Positions 36,607 to 47,379 of a DNA stretch of 64,000 nt are shown piece by piece. How positions within the stretch are numbered: position 1 is the stretch's first letter; each line of letters opens with the position of its first letter. Made by a program: the position numbers and the translations under genes. Origin of the DNA: Wurfbainia villosa (taxonomy: Eukaryota; Streptophyta; Magnoliopsida; Zingiberales; Zingiberaceae); NCBI GenBank assembly GCA_025175895.1, contig JAKLTH010000238.1, positions 6,014,001 through 6,078,000 on the forward strand, written 5' to 3'. A model generated the notes under the pieces. The model was not told the DNA's origin and made no database searches. It saw only the letters and a list, made by a program, of their open reading frames with translations.

Positions 36607-38519
36607 GATGTTTGACAAAAACCAAACAAATCATTTGAGACCACTAACTCAAATCCCTTACCAATTATCCCAAATTGGTAAACACTCTCCAAATGTTCTC
36701 CCCCAAACATTCAAGTGAAAATGTAAATCAAATGTTTTCCCCCAAACATTCTCCCCCTTTTTGACTAACATCAAAAAGGTTTTCTCTCCAAGGAAGTCAA
36801 TGTCTCATGTCCCAATGAGATCTTACAATCTCTCCCTTGATCCAAAAATACCTAGGATGCCTTCCATCTTCCTAGTGATAAGTCACATATCACTCAAGAG
36901 AGGCAATCCTATACTCTCTCCCAATTTCCAAATTGGGTATCAAAAACCCATCAATTTTCCCAATTGATGATACTCTCCCAAAAACTTCTCTTTTTCAAGG
37001 AGAAAAACACATCCATCATCCCAAGATGGATTCCTCCCCCTAAAGGCATGCTCCCCCTTGACCATTGCACCAACAATGTCCTTGGGGAGTCCCTAAGCCA
37101 ATAGGAACTCTAAACCATCAAAATTAAGGTTGAAAATTCAACATTGAACTTTCCACCACCTCAAATTGATACTTTGACCTAACACCTCTCCAAATCCATA
37201 TCCAATGAATTTTCACCCTTCATAATGCTTCCCAAAGCATATCCTAGGGTTAGGGGTGGTTAGGGACCTTTACCATGGCTGAAAATGGGTTAAACAAACT
37301 TTGTTAACCCGAAATCGACTGTGATCGACTGATGTCGATCGAATCACCCACATACATCACCGGCGCCACCAATGGCAATCGACTGGTAGCTGAATTTTCC
37401 GAAATTCAGCTATCAGAATCCAATTTCAGAAAATCATAACTAATTATACGTATATCGAAAAATCACAAAATTTGATACGTATAATACTTATGACCAAAAC
37501 AATGGGTGAAAAATATTTTAAAAATATTTTACCCATAAAATATCGAAATTGATACAAAAACCAAAAATGAAGAGAAACTTCAATGTTTTAGCTCACTTTG
37601 TATCAATCTCATCAATGGTGACTGCTATCAAAAGATAGACTTCACCAAGGTTTTTCAAAATGATTTTAAAATATTTTCAAAACCTTATTTTGGATCATAT
37701 TCCTTGGGCTCTATGTACATGACTTGTACACATGCTCTCCCAATGATCCACAAGTAGAATTAGATGAGTTTTAGTTCATCTAGATGCAAAAACTATGCAC
37801 CTTGAACTTAACTCATATCCTAGCATCTCACATGTATCTAGGATGTATAAATACACATACATGTCAATTGGATGTGAGATGTGGATTTGCTCTTCCTAAA
37901 CTAGGGTTTCATGCATTTTCTAAAGCAACTCTACTTGATTCCCTTATAAATGGGACTTCAAGTCATGTCATAGTCCTTAAATCAAATTTAATCAAGTTAA
38001 TGCATGAATGTATGATCATGGCATAAAGATAGCATTATTAAAACATGGCCAATGATCATGATGTCATGGCATATGATAAAATCTAAACGCACATGACATT
38101 TAAACCCTTAATCCTAACACATAAACATGACATATAAAAAGATTAAAAGTAAACATGATGTCATGGCATGTTATATGTCAAACAAAGCATGGCATATAAA
38201 ATATATAGGTATAATAATACCTAAATTTTAATATTAATTGTCATTTCATATAATTAATTGCATTTTGCCATATTTCTAGTTTTCTCCCAAATGTGCCAAA
38301 AACCCAAGATGGCACACTAACCTCTAAATCTAAATTGTGCCAATTTTGATCATTTTATCAAACTTCTCAAGTAATATTGGCACATCCTAAAAACTTTTAG
38401 GATTAAGACTTAAATGTATTTCCAAGGCAACCATAACCTTGAAAATAACCTAAAATGTCACCTTTATTATGGTTGAGTTAACTACCCATCCAATCAAGGT
38501 TGGCACACCCTAAACCCAT
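36607..38519 (-). other. Non-coding interior of the nested element
   Basis: No coding frame of note. It is homologous, in opposite orientation, to 415-2265. In an autonomous copia element, pol would sit between the linker and this region. Confidence 0.7.
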
Positions 38520-39089
38520 CTAGCGTGAATCAATCACGCTCTTAGGAACCCAAAACCTATTTGAGCTCCTAAGGTTAATTAGGTATTCCTTAGGGATAAC
38601 CTCCCTAGATACCTTCCTAATGACCCTCCTAGGCTTGTTAGCCTTGGTCATTTGGGTCTTACCTAGGTTGACTCTAGGGGTGACTCCCCTTGCAACCTTC
38701 TTAGTGGCCACCCTAGGTTTCCTAGAAACCCTAGCCACTAGGCACACCCTTTGGTCAACTCTAGGAATGACTTCTCTATTGACCTTAGTCTTCCTAGACC
38801 TAATTTGTGTTTCATAGTCAAATGGAACACTATGGTAAGCCACCTTAGGCTTAGGTTTGTGACCCAAACCTTGCTTGCCCTTGGTTGACTTTTGACTCTT
38901 AGGTCCTATATGTTGACTTTGACTTTTAGACCTTTGACTTTGACCATTATACCCTTTAAATTGGTTTTGTATATCTTTAAGGGTCTTTTCAAGTTTTTCA
39001 AGCCTTGACCTCAAGACTTGATTTTCCTTTTCTAGTTGCCCAATTTTAGAATTTTGATTTAAGTCTTGGGCATTGGACTTTCTAGGCAT
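38520..39089 (-). CDS. gag-linker protein with coiled coil (pol-less copia element)
   Basis: 190 codons. It starts MPRKSNAQDLNQ, followed by a heptad-like coiled coil (about residues 13-45, IGQLEKENQVLRSRLEKLEK), then a basic, Ser/Lys/Arg-rich region. It ends in NLRSSNRFWVPKSVID and a stop, the pre-protease type of segment. It matches 67-414. The intervening 39090-39311 continues the same kind of reading (HYQKGHARNREYC, part of a third knuckle-like motif) with an in-frame TAA near 39128. The whole was probably one gag reading frame with the upstream gene, now separated by stops or a frame change. Role: inferred capsid-associated, not catalytic. Confidence 0.6.
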   Translation of the reverse strand: MPRKSNAQDLNQNSKIGQLEKENQVLRSRLEKLEKTLKDIQNQFKGYNGQSQRSKSQSQHIGPKSQKSTKGKQGLGHKPKPKVAYHSVPFDYETQIRSRKTKVNREVIPRVDQRVCLVARVSRKPRVATKKVARGVTPRVNLGKTQMTKANKPRRVIRKVSREVIPKEYLINLRSSNRFWVPKSVIDSR

Positions 39090-39311
39090 ATACCTAGTCC
39101 ACTTAGGATTGAAACCTAGGTGCTCTTACACCTTTCTAATGGTCTCCCTAGGTAAAATTGGTCTAGTGTTATTTGACCTAGGTTTATCCTTAGATGAATT
39201 ATTTTTGGGGACATTAGTCCCAAATTTCTTATTATCTAAGTGAATATTTTTAGCTCCTAAGCAATATTCTCTATTTCTAGCATGCCCTTTTTGATAGTGT
39301 ACTTCGTTCAG

Positions 39312-40319
39312 TTACGTATGTGCTAAACCTTGGAGAACTTGCCTAGAGGATATTGTACTCGGGAAATATACCTTAGGGTTAGCCTTAGCTCCCCCTACTT
39401 GTGTAGCTCCTTCTTGCCCCTTCTTCTTCCCTCTTAGGCATTGACTCCGGTAATGTCCCGGTAGCCGGCATTTGAAGCAAATCACTTGCTCCTTGCTCTT
39501 TTGTATTGAGGGACCGACATCCTTAACTTTTGGAGCCGGTGGAGCTTTCCTAATCTTCTTTGGGCACTTGCTCTTATAGTGCCCGGTTTCCCTACACTCA
39601 AAGCAAATTATATGTTTTTTATTTAAAATCAAATTGCTTGAGTTACCTAGTTCGGTGGTGGAGACCGGAATTGGACTTTGGGCTTCTTCATCTTGACCGG
39701 ATGTCGAAGCTTCTTCTTGATGTTCCGGTATGGAGGTTCTCTCCTCCCCCTCAATCCTTGAGGTGGATGCTTCTTCCACTTCTACCTCCTCCTTGGAGAT
39801 TGATGGCCTCTCAACCTCCAATTCTTCACACTCTCCTCTTGACCCAGATGTTGACTCTTCTTCAACTTCCGAATCCTCACTTGCTTGTGAGGAGGAGCTT
39901 GCTTCTTCGACCTCTTCCGATTGGATCGATGAGCATTCTACATCTTCTTCTTCTTCTTGGACTGATGATGAGTTTTCATGGAGCTTTGCCACTTGGCTCC
40001 ATAACTCTTTAGCATCTACATAATTACCTAACATACACAAGATATTGTTAGGTATTAAATCAATTAAAAATTTTATCACCTTATCATTTTTCTCGGATGC
40101 TTGAACTTGCTCTTCGGTCCACCTCTTCTTTTTGAGGAATCCACCTCTTGGTCCTCTTGGATATTCAAATCCATCCATCAAAATGGACCATTCCTCAAAG
40201 TCTCTCATCATAATAAAATCCTCAATTCTTCCCTTCCAAGAATTGAATCCTTCTCGTCCGTATAGGGTGTAGGGCACCGGTGTGTTGATGTCCCAACCTA
40301 ATTGATCTTGGACTTCCAT
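39312..40319 (-). CDS. copia gag protein with two CCHC zinc knuckles
   Basis: 336 codons. The start is at 40319, 68 bp after the 5' LTR and just past the primer binding site (MEVQDQLGWDINTPVPYTLY). The N-terminal part is a UBN2/DUF4219-type capsid (YGREGFNSWKGRIEDFIMMRD; the ...KELWSQVAKLHE end near residue 115). A strongly acidic Ser/Glu linker spans about residues 118-215. Two knuckles follow: C239-x2-C242-x4-H247-x4-C252 and C281-x2-C284-x4-H289-x4-C294. Gag packages element RNA in cytoplasmic particles. The frame is uninterrupted, which fits a young, possibly still mobilisable element. Confidence 0.85.
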   Translation of the reverse strand: MEVQDQLGWDINTPVPYTLYGREGFNSWKGRIEDFIMMRDFEEWSILMDGFEYPRGPRGGFLKKKRWTEEQVQASEKNDKVIKFLIDLIPNNILCMLGNYVDAKELWSQVAKLHENSSSVQEEEEDVECSSIQSEEVEEASSSSQASEDSEVEEESTSGSRGECEELEVERPSISKEEVEVEEASTSRIEGEERTSIPEHQEEASTSGQDEEAQSPIPVSTTELGNSSNLILNKKHIICFECRETGHYKSKCPKKIRKAPPAPKVKDVGPSIQKSKEQVICFKCRLPGHYRSQCLRGKKKGQEGATQVGGAKANPKVYFPSTISSRQVLQGLAHT

Positions 40320-40373
40320 CTTTTACCCTCTAGCGTCTTGCTCCCGGTTGTTAATCCGTTGAAGAGCCACCGA

Positions 40374-40385
40374 GCTCTGATACCA
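40374..40385 (-). other. Primer binding site (tRNA-iMet)
   Basis: On the minus strand TGGTATCAGAGC lies two bases after the 5' LTR end. This is the standard complement of the 3' end of plant initiator tRNA-Met used by copia elements. Confidence 0.93.
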
Positions 40386-40387
40386 CT

Positions 40388-41855
40388 TGTTAGGAATATT
40401 GGAACGGCTAAAGGGGGGGTGAATAGCATTTCTCGTGCGATGTCGAAAATCGATCGCGTTTGTGTCTACAATTTCGTTAGTGCGCAGCGGAAATAGAAAT
40501 AATAAAAGCAATAACGAAATAGACAACAAGCTAACACAATGACATAACGTGGTTCGGAACCGCACGGTTCCTACTCCACGGATCGAGCTCTAAAGAGCCC
40601 TAGTGATGCACACGCACTCACTAATGATAAACACTCCTTCTCGACACAAGTCGGAGGCGGAGAAACCCCTTACAATAGATCTTACAACAGTAAGAACGAA
40701 ATACAAGCAATATACAATGTAAATATGAAATACAAGTAAAGAAAAGACTTTACAACACTTGTTTTGATTGCTTGAATGCTTGGTTGCTTGCTTGCACTTG
40801 GAGACCTGATTTGCACCAACAAATCGCCCCAATAGCCCTCAAGAACCGATTGCCAAAAATCCTCCCGTCGAGCTCCTTTTATCCTTCCACGCAACCCGAT
40901 TTCGCCATCACGATCGCCATAAGTCACCGATCGGATCGATGCCACTTGTCGTGAGACAACGGCTCGATCCACGAAAAACTCCAACGGATCTCTTGGCGAT
41001 CGCTAACATTGGCGCCGATCGCTAACGCTTAGTCGACGCCCCGGTTACGTTCGCTCGACACTGACTCGACACTCAACATCGTCATCCCTCGCCGATCGCT
41101 CAGAGCATTTTCACTCGCCGGGCAGTCGAACTCAAGTCGACTCACGGCAGTCGAACCGGCCATAATGCCAGTCGACTGCCAACCTCAAGAATGAGGTTTT
41201 AACCCAAGTATGGTGCCCCCATACTTGCTAGACCACCCTTAGCCTAGACCTAAGCCTTCTAGCCACCTCCATCAGCCTCACGCCTCTCGGATCCCTCCAA
41301 GTCATCCATGACTTGTTCATCCATCGCGCTAGCCTCCAGGTGCTTCCCTCGGCTATGTCATGCTAACGGTGTCTACACCGCCAAGGCACATTGGACTTAC
41401 GCCGCCAAGACTCCGCTTGGACTTTACGCCGCCAACCATTGGTCTTATGCTGCCAAGACTCCCGCTTGGACTTTACGCTGCCAATATCAAACTCTTGGAC
41501 TTCTCAAATGCCAAGACTCAAGCTTGGACTTTCCCCTGCCAACCCATGTTGGACTTTCCATGCCAAGACCATGCTTGGACTTTCCTTGCCAACCCATGTT
41601 GGACTTTTCATGCCAAGACCCATGCTTGGACTTTCCATTTGCCAAGACCCATGCTTGGACTTCTCATTTGCCAAGACCCATGCTTGGACTTCTCATGCCA
41701 AGTACTCAAGACTTGGACTTTACCAAATGCCAAGTGTTTCACTTGGACTTTCCCATGACAATTACATTGTCATATGTTTTTGTCGAAACATCAAAACATC
41801 ACTCGAGTCAAACTCGAGTCCTGATCAATCGTGACCTGGGCCGATTGCACCAACA
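40388..41855 (-). repeat. 5' LTR of the nested element (1468 bp)
   Basis: Same ends as the 3' LTR. Differences outside 40890-41122 are a handful of transitions and one C-run indel. 41375-41755 holds the CTTGGC/GTCCAAG minisatellite. The heavily differing patch is described under findings. Confidence 0.92.
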
Positions 41856-43454
41856 ATCCCCACCCCTCTTTGATTTCCTTCTCGAGCCAGCGATTTCTTC
41901 CGGTGGGAGATCCAGCCGGAGGGAGGGACATCGATCGCAGCTACCCCATGTAAGATTTCGACGAGTGTTTCTTCTTTCTTATCGGGGCCTTTGCCGCGGC
42001 GATCGCGTTCTCCTTCGAGGATTTCTGCGGACGAGCCTGGAACGACGGAGTTGTACTTGTGGCTGGGAGTTGCTTCCGATCTTCATTCGTCGGCACGGGG
42101 GGAAGGGCTTAGACCGGCGTTGTTGTCGTCGCAACTAGGTACTGTCGATATCGATATTTTTCCTTAGCATAGTACCTCGTCGTTTAGGGTTTGGTTGATA
42201 GTTTTCCCCATCAGATCAAGCAATTGAGATGATTTCTTGTGATGATTTCGATCTTCCACCTTTGTCAGTGGGGCAGTAGGCTACTCATCGTCAATTGTAA
42301 TATTTTGCCTTCACTCTTCGATCGAGACAACAGTCCATGAGCTTTTTGGATTTCGGAGAGGGAGAGTGTGATTGCAATTCTCCTCATCCGGAACAGTGCT
42401 CCTTTGATTTGGGAAGGTATGCTAGGGTTATAGCTCTGATTTAGAGTATTACTCAATTGTTGCATACTGCTCTATTTGATTTCGATTGATGATTAGTGAG
42501 GTGTTGTAATGGGATTGTTGTGTTGATGAATTGTGAGCTTGAGAGCTCAAATCTAAGGGTTTAGGGCAGAGATTTGAGAAGTTGTGGTATGTGTTCAGTT
42601 TGATATTATGATGATATGGTTTAATCTGTTTTTATTGATGATGGTAGTGGATGTTGACATTGCCATGGGGATCAGAATTTAACAGGGAGCTGGAGAGATT
42701 AAAGCAACCTGAGGTAAGTATAGATCTAAGTGATATGGATGCTTACTATATTTGGAGTTGATGTTGTAGCTGATTATGGATTATTAGTTGTGATTTAGGT
42801 TTCATCCATAGCTAGCCTCTTATTGGTTTGTTGATTAAGAGCTAATGAAGGAAGTTGTTCAGGTAGTTGATCGAGATATAAAGTTAATGTAGGATTAGGA
42901 TTTGATCCTAATATTAGAATTGGTAATATAATTGGATCATATATATTTTATTTGCAGGATGTTGATTTCAGGACCTTGATTGTGATAGATACATGGACGT
43001 GAAGATGGATAGCACGGATTACATATCAGGTGGATAATATCCTACCCTAGTTAGGTAGATGTAATTGCATTCAGATTTAATCATAGATATGAGTATGTTA
43101 GGTGTTCATATTATTTTGACCCTGCTCTTATTATCCGTATGTTTGATACTTGTCGTTGGCTATATATGCTCAAATATTGATACCACATTTTCCTTTATCA
43201 TGATTAAGGAGTTACAGATGTGATGTAGGTAGATCTATAAATGTTTAGCAGGGTGTAGATGTTGAAGTACGGATGATAACCTGATTTGTAAATTGGATAA
43301 AAGTTCATCCGTGGGTAGGTAATGCCCTAAATGTAGGATTTATTCCAATACCCATAGGTTGCATACTTATTACCAACCATGTGTTGTGTAATGGTTAAGT
43401 GAAGGGTGATTAGTATGTCGCTACGGATCGATGGTCCCAGCTCGATATAATTAG

Positions 43455-43695
43455 TTGAGTATGACTCTCTATTGGATAGAGAGTTATGATCAGTCGAGTA
43501 CAACTCTCTACAGAATAGAGAGTGTGTCGATCAGTTGAGTACGAATCTCTATTGGATAGAGAGTTATGATCAGTTAAGTACGGCTCTCTACGGGATAGGG
43601 AGTTCGTCGATCAGTTGAGTACGACTCTCTACAGGATAGAGAGTGTATTGATCAGATGGGTATGACTCTTTGTTGAACAGAGAGTCTGTGATAGA
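43455..43695 (+). repeat. Palindromic minisatellite inside LTR copy C
   Basis: About six to seven units with ACTCTCTA...TAGAGAGT inverted halves and GATCAGTTGAGTACGA-like spacers. It is the counterpart of 6805-7016 in copy A, read on the opposite strand. Confidence 0.8.
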
Positions 43696-45443
43696 TGTCT
43701 GTACGTGTGACAGTACATTCATGTCATTTGCATACATTCTGACGATATAGTCTCCCTTGGGGTTGAGAGAGTCGTCAGTCATCCTGCCTCCCAGGTTACT
43801 CCCCGAGGAGTAACTGGTGTGAGGGCAGAGCATTTATTGTGCCGCACTCTACCACTATAGACGGTGGTAGTTGGAGTTGCGTGCAGTTGTCCTGAGTGTG
43901 TGACACTCGACTACTCATAGGTAGTGTTAGTCGGAGTGGCCAGCAGTAGGGACCCCCGTTGTGTAACAAGCTCTTTACGCTCATATGCTACTTGATCATA
44001 CTGCCCACTCGGTCACTCTAGAGCAGTGGTTGGTGTTGAGTCGGGACAGTTGTCATGTCGTGTCACCTAGGTCACACTGGGGTCGTGGTAGCGAGTAGGG
44101 GTGCACAGGCATGACCATGCATGTTGCATTGTCGTATCTTATGGCGCTTTGCATATTACCATATATATACATATATGCATGTATATATATATATATATAG
44201 ATGGTTGTGATTAATATATATATAGATGGAGTCTATATATATATGTTTATTGTGATGTTGCATTTGATTATACTATGCTTGCTGCATTTGGTTGTACATC
44301 ATATTCATGCATGCTTCTTGCATCTGTTATATGGTTGTGTCAGATACTTGTATATTTGTTGGACAGACCATTAGATACCTTGACTTGTATCATGAGTATA
44401 TTGTGAGTTAGTATTACTCTTCCTGTTATATATGTTGGATATATTCTCAGGTTGAATCAGAGTAGTGTAGCATACTTTCAGGTATGTCTATGTTATACGT
44501 TGTTTATTTGGTTAGACGGTATATGCATGTATTTATATACTGTGTTGGTATACCTGTTGTACCTTTAGGTTTGCTGTTGAATGACATGTGATATTGATAT
44601 ATATATTTACATGTTCTATCTTATTACCTGCTGAGTTTTACTCACCACCACATACCCTGGATTTTTCTGTCGCCCAGGTAACAGGTAGAAGTCTTTGTGA
44701 CGGCTTGAAGCACCGCTGGCTGGCAACATCTCATCTCACCTCCGAGGCTCCCGTGTTTGTTTTGGACTTTCCGTACGTGTTGTTATGTATTTGGAGTTTT
44801 CGTGATGTACTGTGTTGTGGATTCGGATTTTGTCGCTGTTCCGTTATATTGTGATGTGTCAGTCATACCGGTATGCACTGTATGTAGTTGTGATGTAGTT
44901 GTTTTATGTTTCCGCTGTGTATTTATGGTAGTTTGTTATGTTATTGTGGTTTATTTACATATATATTTGTTGTTGTTGTTGTGGCATACATGCCTTGTAT
45001 TAACCCGAAATGTTGTCACGTACAGGGGAGATGTTGTTCGTTTGCTTTTCGGCACGGCATGCTCTCGGGCCGTGACAAATCCGGCGTTGGACGGACTAGC
45101 GTCCGCCGTCGGATTCCGACCGTAATTCGGTCGGAATTTGGTCCGATCGCGGCCGGCAGTGGTCGCGCCACTGCTGGTCATGTGAACTGGTCATTTCCAG
45201 TCGATTTGCGCTGGATTCCGGTCACTAACCGGCCGAAATCCCATCCCCGTCAGACCGTCGACGAGTCGCGCGTCGATCGTGCCCGATCCGATGGTCGATA
45301 GTTACCGTATAGTGCGGCGGCGTTGAGCGGCTAGGCGCGGAGTCGGTGTGGAGCGGATGGACACGGAGAATTCCATCGTGTAGGAGAAAACTTTTCTATA
45401 TATATATATATATATATAGGATATAGTACATTGTTCGTATATA

Positions 45444-46004
45444 TTTTGTGCTTTGGCATAAGTTTGTACCTCAGGAGCACTTTTGTACGTCTCTCTCTCT
45501 TTCTCTCGCCTCCAAGTAAATACGTTAATTTAATTTTACAGTCCAGATTAATATGGTATAAATTTATATCAGTAAACAAGGATGGATTTTTGCTACTCAA
45601 TAAAAATATTAATCAGAATGCTTCGCTCTTTATCGCACTGATTAATCGTGTTACAGTTAAAAATTATCTATAATTATGATATATCTCTCTCTTCATAAAA
45701 AAAAAATTAGAATCGTCAATTTAACGATACCGATCGATCCGTTCCAAGAGAAAGATAAATTATGGAGTCCTTTAAACTTTGATGTAATTGACAAGATCGT
45801 ACGTAGAGAATCATTCTGAACCAGATAAAAGATTTTAGATCTCTTTTTAAAATTCGATTCGTATCTCATCAATAAATTATCACACTGTACAGTCAAATAA
45901 TATTTATAATTTATCTCTCTCATTGATATGGACTTTCAAAGTGTAAATTAATATCTCTTGCACCAGTTAACTTAGTTTTACAAATATAATTCAATAGTAA
46001 ACAC

Positions 46005-46050
<46 letters not shown>

Positions 46051-46778
46051 CTCACGGATGTAATGTGTGGTAAAGTATTTCAAAAAATAAATAAAAAAAT
46101 CAAGATTCGAATGCCAATAGGTCCCACAGAATAACGCAGTGATTAAAATACGACGATACTTATAGAAATAATATAAATCGATTTCGAAAAAGATCTAAAA
46201 AATTATGGAGTATTCAGATAACCTCTACATATTTTGATTACTATGTTAAAATTTATAATGATCGTGAAATAAATCAGTAAAAATCAGTAGAAATAAATAG
46301 TTTAGAAATTGATCATCAAGCATGCATAAATTACACTCCAAAGAAATGTCATTTACCTTCAAGACTAATCGAGCGAAGTGCAACTTGTGAGAATAAAATA
46401 CATGAAATGCTGAGTTCTTCAGTACGGTGCGAAACAATAAAAATGAGTCATTTTATAAATAAAAAATTTATTTTTAATAAAAATTGAACTCTTTTTCTTA
46501 TAAATTATGAAAAAATTTCTTTGGATCCTAGGCGAAGGCCCAATTGCCCCTGTCCAAGGCCGCCTTTGAAGAAATGGAATCTCACAAAAAGATTGTAACC
46601 GCCAACGAAGCGACTCCACCGATCCATTCCAAAATCATTGTGAATGAGATAAATCATGGGGGTCCTTTGGATCTTGACGCAATTCGCAAAGTCGTGGAAG
46701 ACCATTCTGAGCTCAAGGGAAGGTTTTAGATTTCTTTCCGAGATTCGATCTGTATCTTATCCGTAAACTATCATACGA
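45444..46778. other. AT-rich DNA with repeat fragments left of the MULE
   Basis: No gene seen. A (TA)n tract lies at 46010-46047. 45757-45860 and 46635-46760 carry the GGAGTCCTTT/GGGGTCCTTT...AGATTTTAGA-type dispersed repeat also present at 24610-24735. 46128-46300 is a SINE-like block also found at 62828-63010. The short frame 46544-46729 overlaps the repeat and is not convincing. Confidence 0.5.
46128..46300. repeat. SINE-like dispersed repeat
   Basis: Similar to 62828-63010. Shared order: GCAGTGATTAAAATACGACGAT / ACGTAATGGTTAAAAAATGATGAT (tRNA box-A-like), TTTATAGAA, CAGATAA(C/T)CTC, TTGA(C/T)TAC and AAAATTTATA. The tRNA-like start suggests a SINE; ends are not defined. Confidence 0.45.
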
Positions 46779-46787
46779 TCTTATCAA

Positions 46788-46975
46788 CGGCATTTACCAA
46801 ACACAGCTGCTAAAGTTTCGAAATGCCCAAAACGCGCATTATACTTTCAGAATTACCAAATCGCGCGCATGATTCCCAAAATACCCCTCCCGCCAAACAG
46901 ATTGCAATTTAATGCAGAGAGAGATTTGCATCCATTCGAGCCACATTTTCAAATCCCGAGTCATCCAAACGTCAC
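46788..46975 (+). repeat. Left terminal inverted repeat of the MULE
   Basis: About 188 bp starting CGGCATTTACCAAA. It matches the reverse complement of 61470-61657, with long identical blocks (CTAAAGTTTCGAAATG, AATACCCCTCCCGCCAAACA). Scattered substitutions indicate age. Confidence 0.92.
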
Positions 46976-47173
46976 TTCTAGCCGTGTGGGAGCGCCAGGC
47001 CCATGCTGTTGATGAGCACCACACGCAGGTTTCCTCCGTAAACCAACTGAGCAACACCATTTTTGATGAAACCCTAATAGTTATCAACGACATCACTGCT
47101 CCCACGAATATATCAGCACTTAATCCAGAAGTTGGCGCAGCTCACTCACCAGCCGCTTCACATAGTATTATCA
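46940..47173 (+). other. Possible first exon of the MULE transposase gene
   Basis: An open frame runs from within the left inverted repeat (ATG-like entry at 46912) to about 47173, where a GTATGT donor could splice to the acceptor TTTGCAG|GGGCGACC at 48936/48937. The protein (for example VWERQAHAVDEHHTQVSS) has no motif I recognise. This is inference from splice signals only. Confidence 0.3.
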
Positions 47174-47379
47174 TGTATGTATGTGTTTTTATTCTTGAGA
47201 CTGCTATGAGGTTAATAAATGCATTGTAGGGGTTTGTATAGCCAAGTTTGCCTCACACTCATAAATACGATGTAGGCACATCGTACCAAAGTAGACCAAT
47301 GCACCCATAATTCCGATGCAGGAGATTCATAACCGAGTTTTGTCGCCACCTAAACAAATTCCACCTAACTTAAAAGGTG

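Larger units (their letters stand above)
35111..41855 (-). mobile_element. Complete non-autonomous copia-derived LTR retrotransposon (6745 bp)
   Basis: Two LTRs (35111-36592 and 40388-41855), perfect 5-bp target duplications ATCCC (35106-35110 and 41856-41860), a tRNA-iMet primer site and a polypurine tract are all in place. Between them only gag and a linker remain; no protease, integrase, RT or RNase H is seen. It must have moved with enzymes from an autonomous relative. The 1-3818 element is a second member with the same layout, so the pol-less form is a family and not a one-off deletion. Confidence 0.93.
34846..45077 (+). repeat. Gypsy LTR copy C, interrupted by a nested retrotransposon
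   Basis: The LTR begins CGTAAAATACTGG (the counterpart of TGTAAGATACCGG) and ends GGGCCGTGACA. It is flanked by AATTC (34841-34845) and AATCC (45078-45082), a probable 5-bp target duplication with one change. The two parts, 34846-35110 and 41861-45077, total about 3.48 kb and match copies A and B. No gypsy interior adjoins it, so it is a solo LTR. The insertion at 35111-41855 split it within the GC-rich leader. The frame 41308-42138 only bridges the junction and is not a gene. Confidence 0.8.
34245..45443. mobile_element. GC-rich element with terminal inverted repeats at TA tracts (contains two nested insertions)
   Basis: The left end (34245-34310) reads ATAATGTACTATATA, a TA run, then GAGAAATCTTCTCCTGCACGA. 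The right end, reverse complemented, reads ACAATGTACTATAT, a TA run, then GAAAAGTTTTCTCCTACACGA (45372-45443). The ends are therefore an imperfect inverted repeat of about 60 bp that includes the TA tracts. The element's own DNA is 34300-34845 plus 45078-45400, GC-rich and rich in CGATCGG/CCGGCC words. A relic of the same family is at 26536-26905. No transposase is present and the superfamily is not assigned. Confidence 0.55.

Noticed and set aside
46544..46729. 61-codon frame left of the MULE
   Set aside because: It overlaps a dispersed repeat that also occurs at 24610 and 45757 without this frame.
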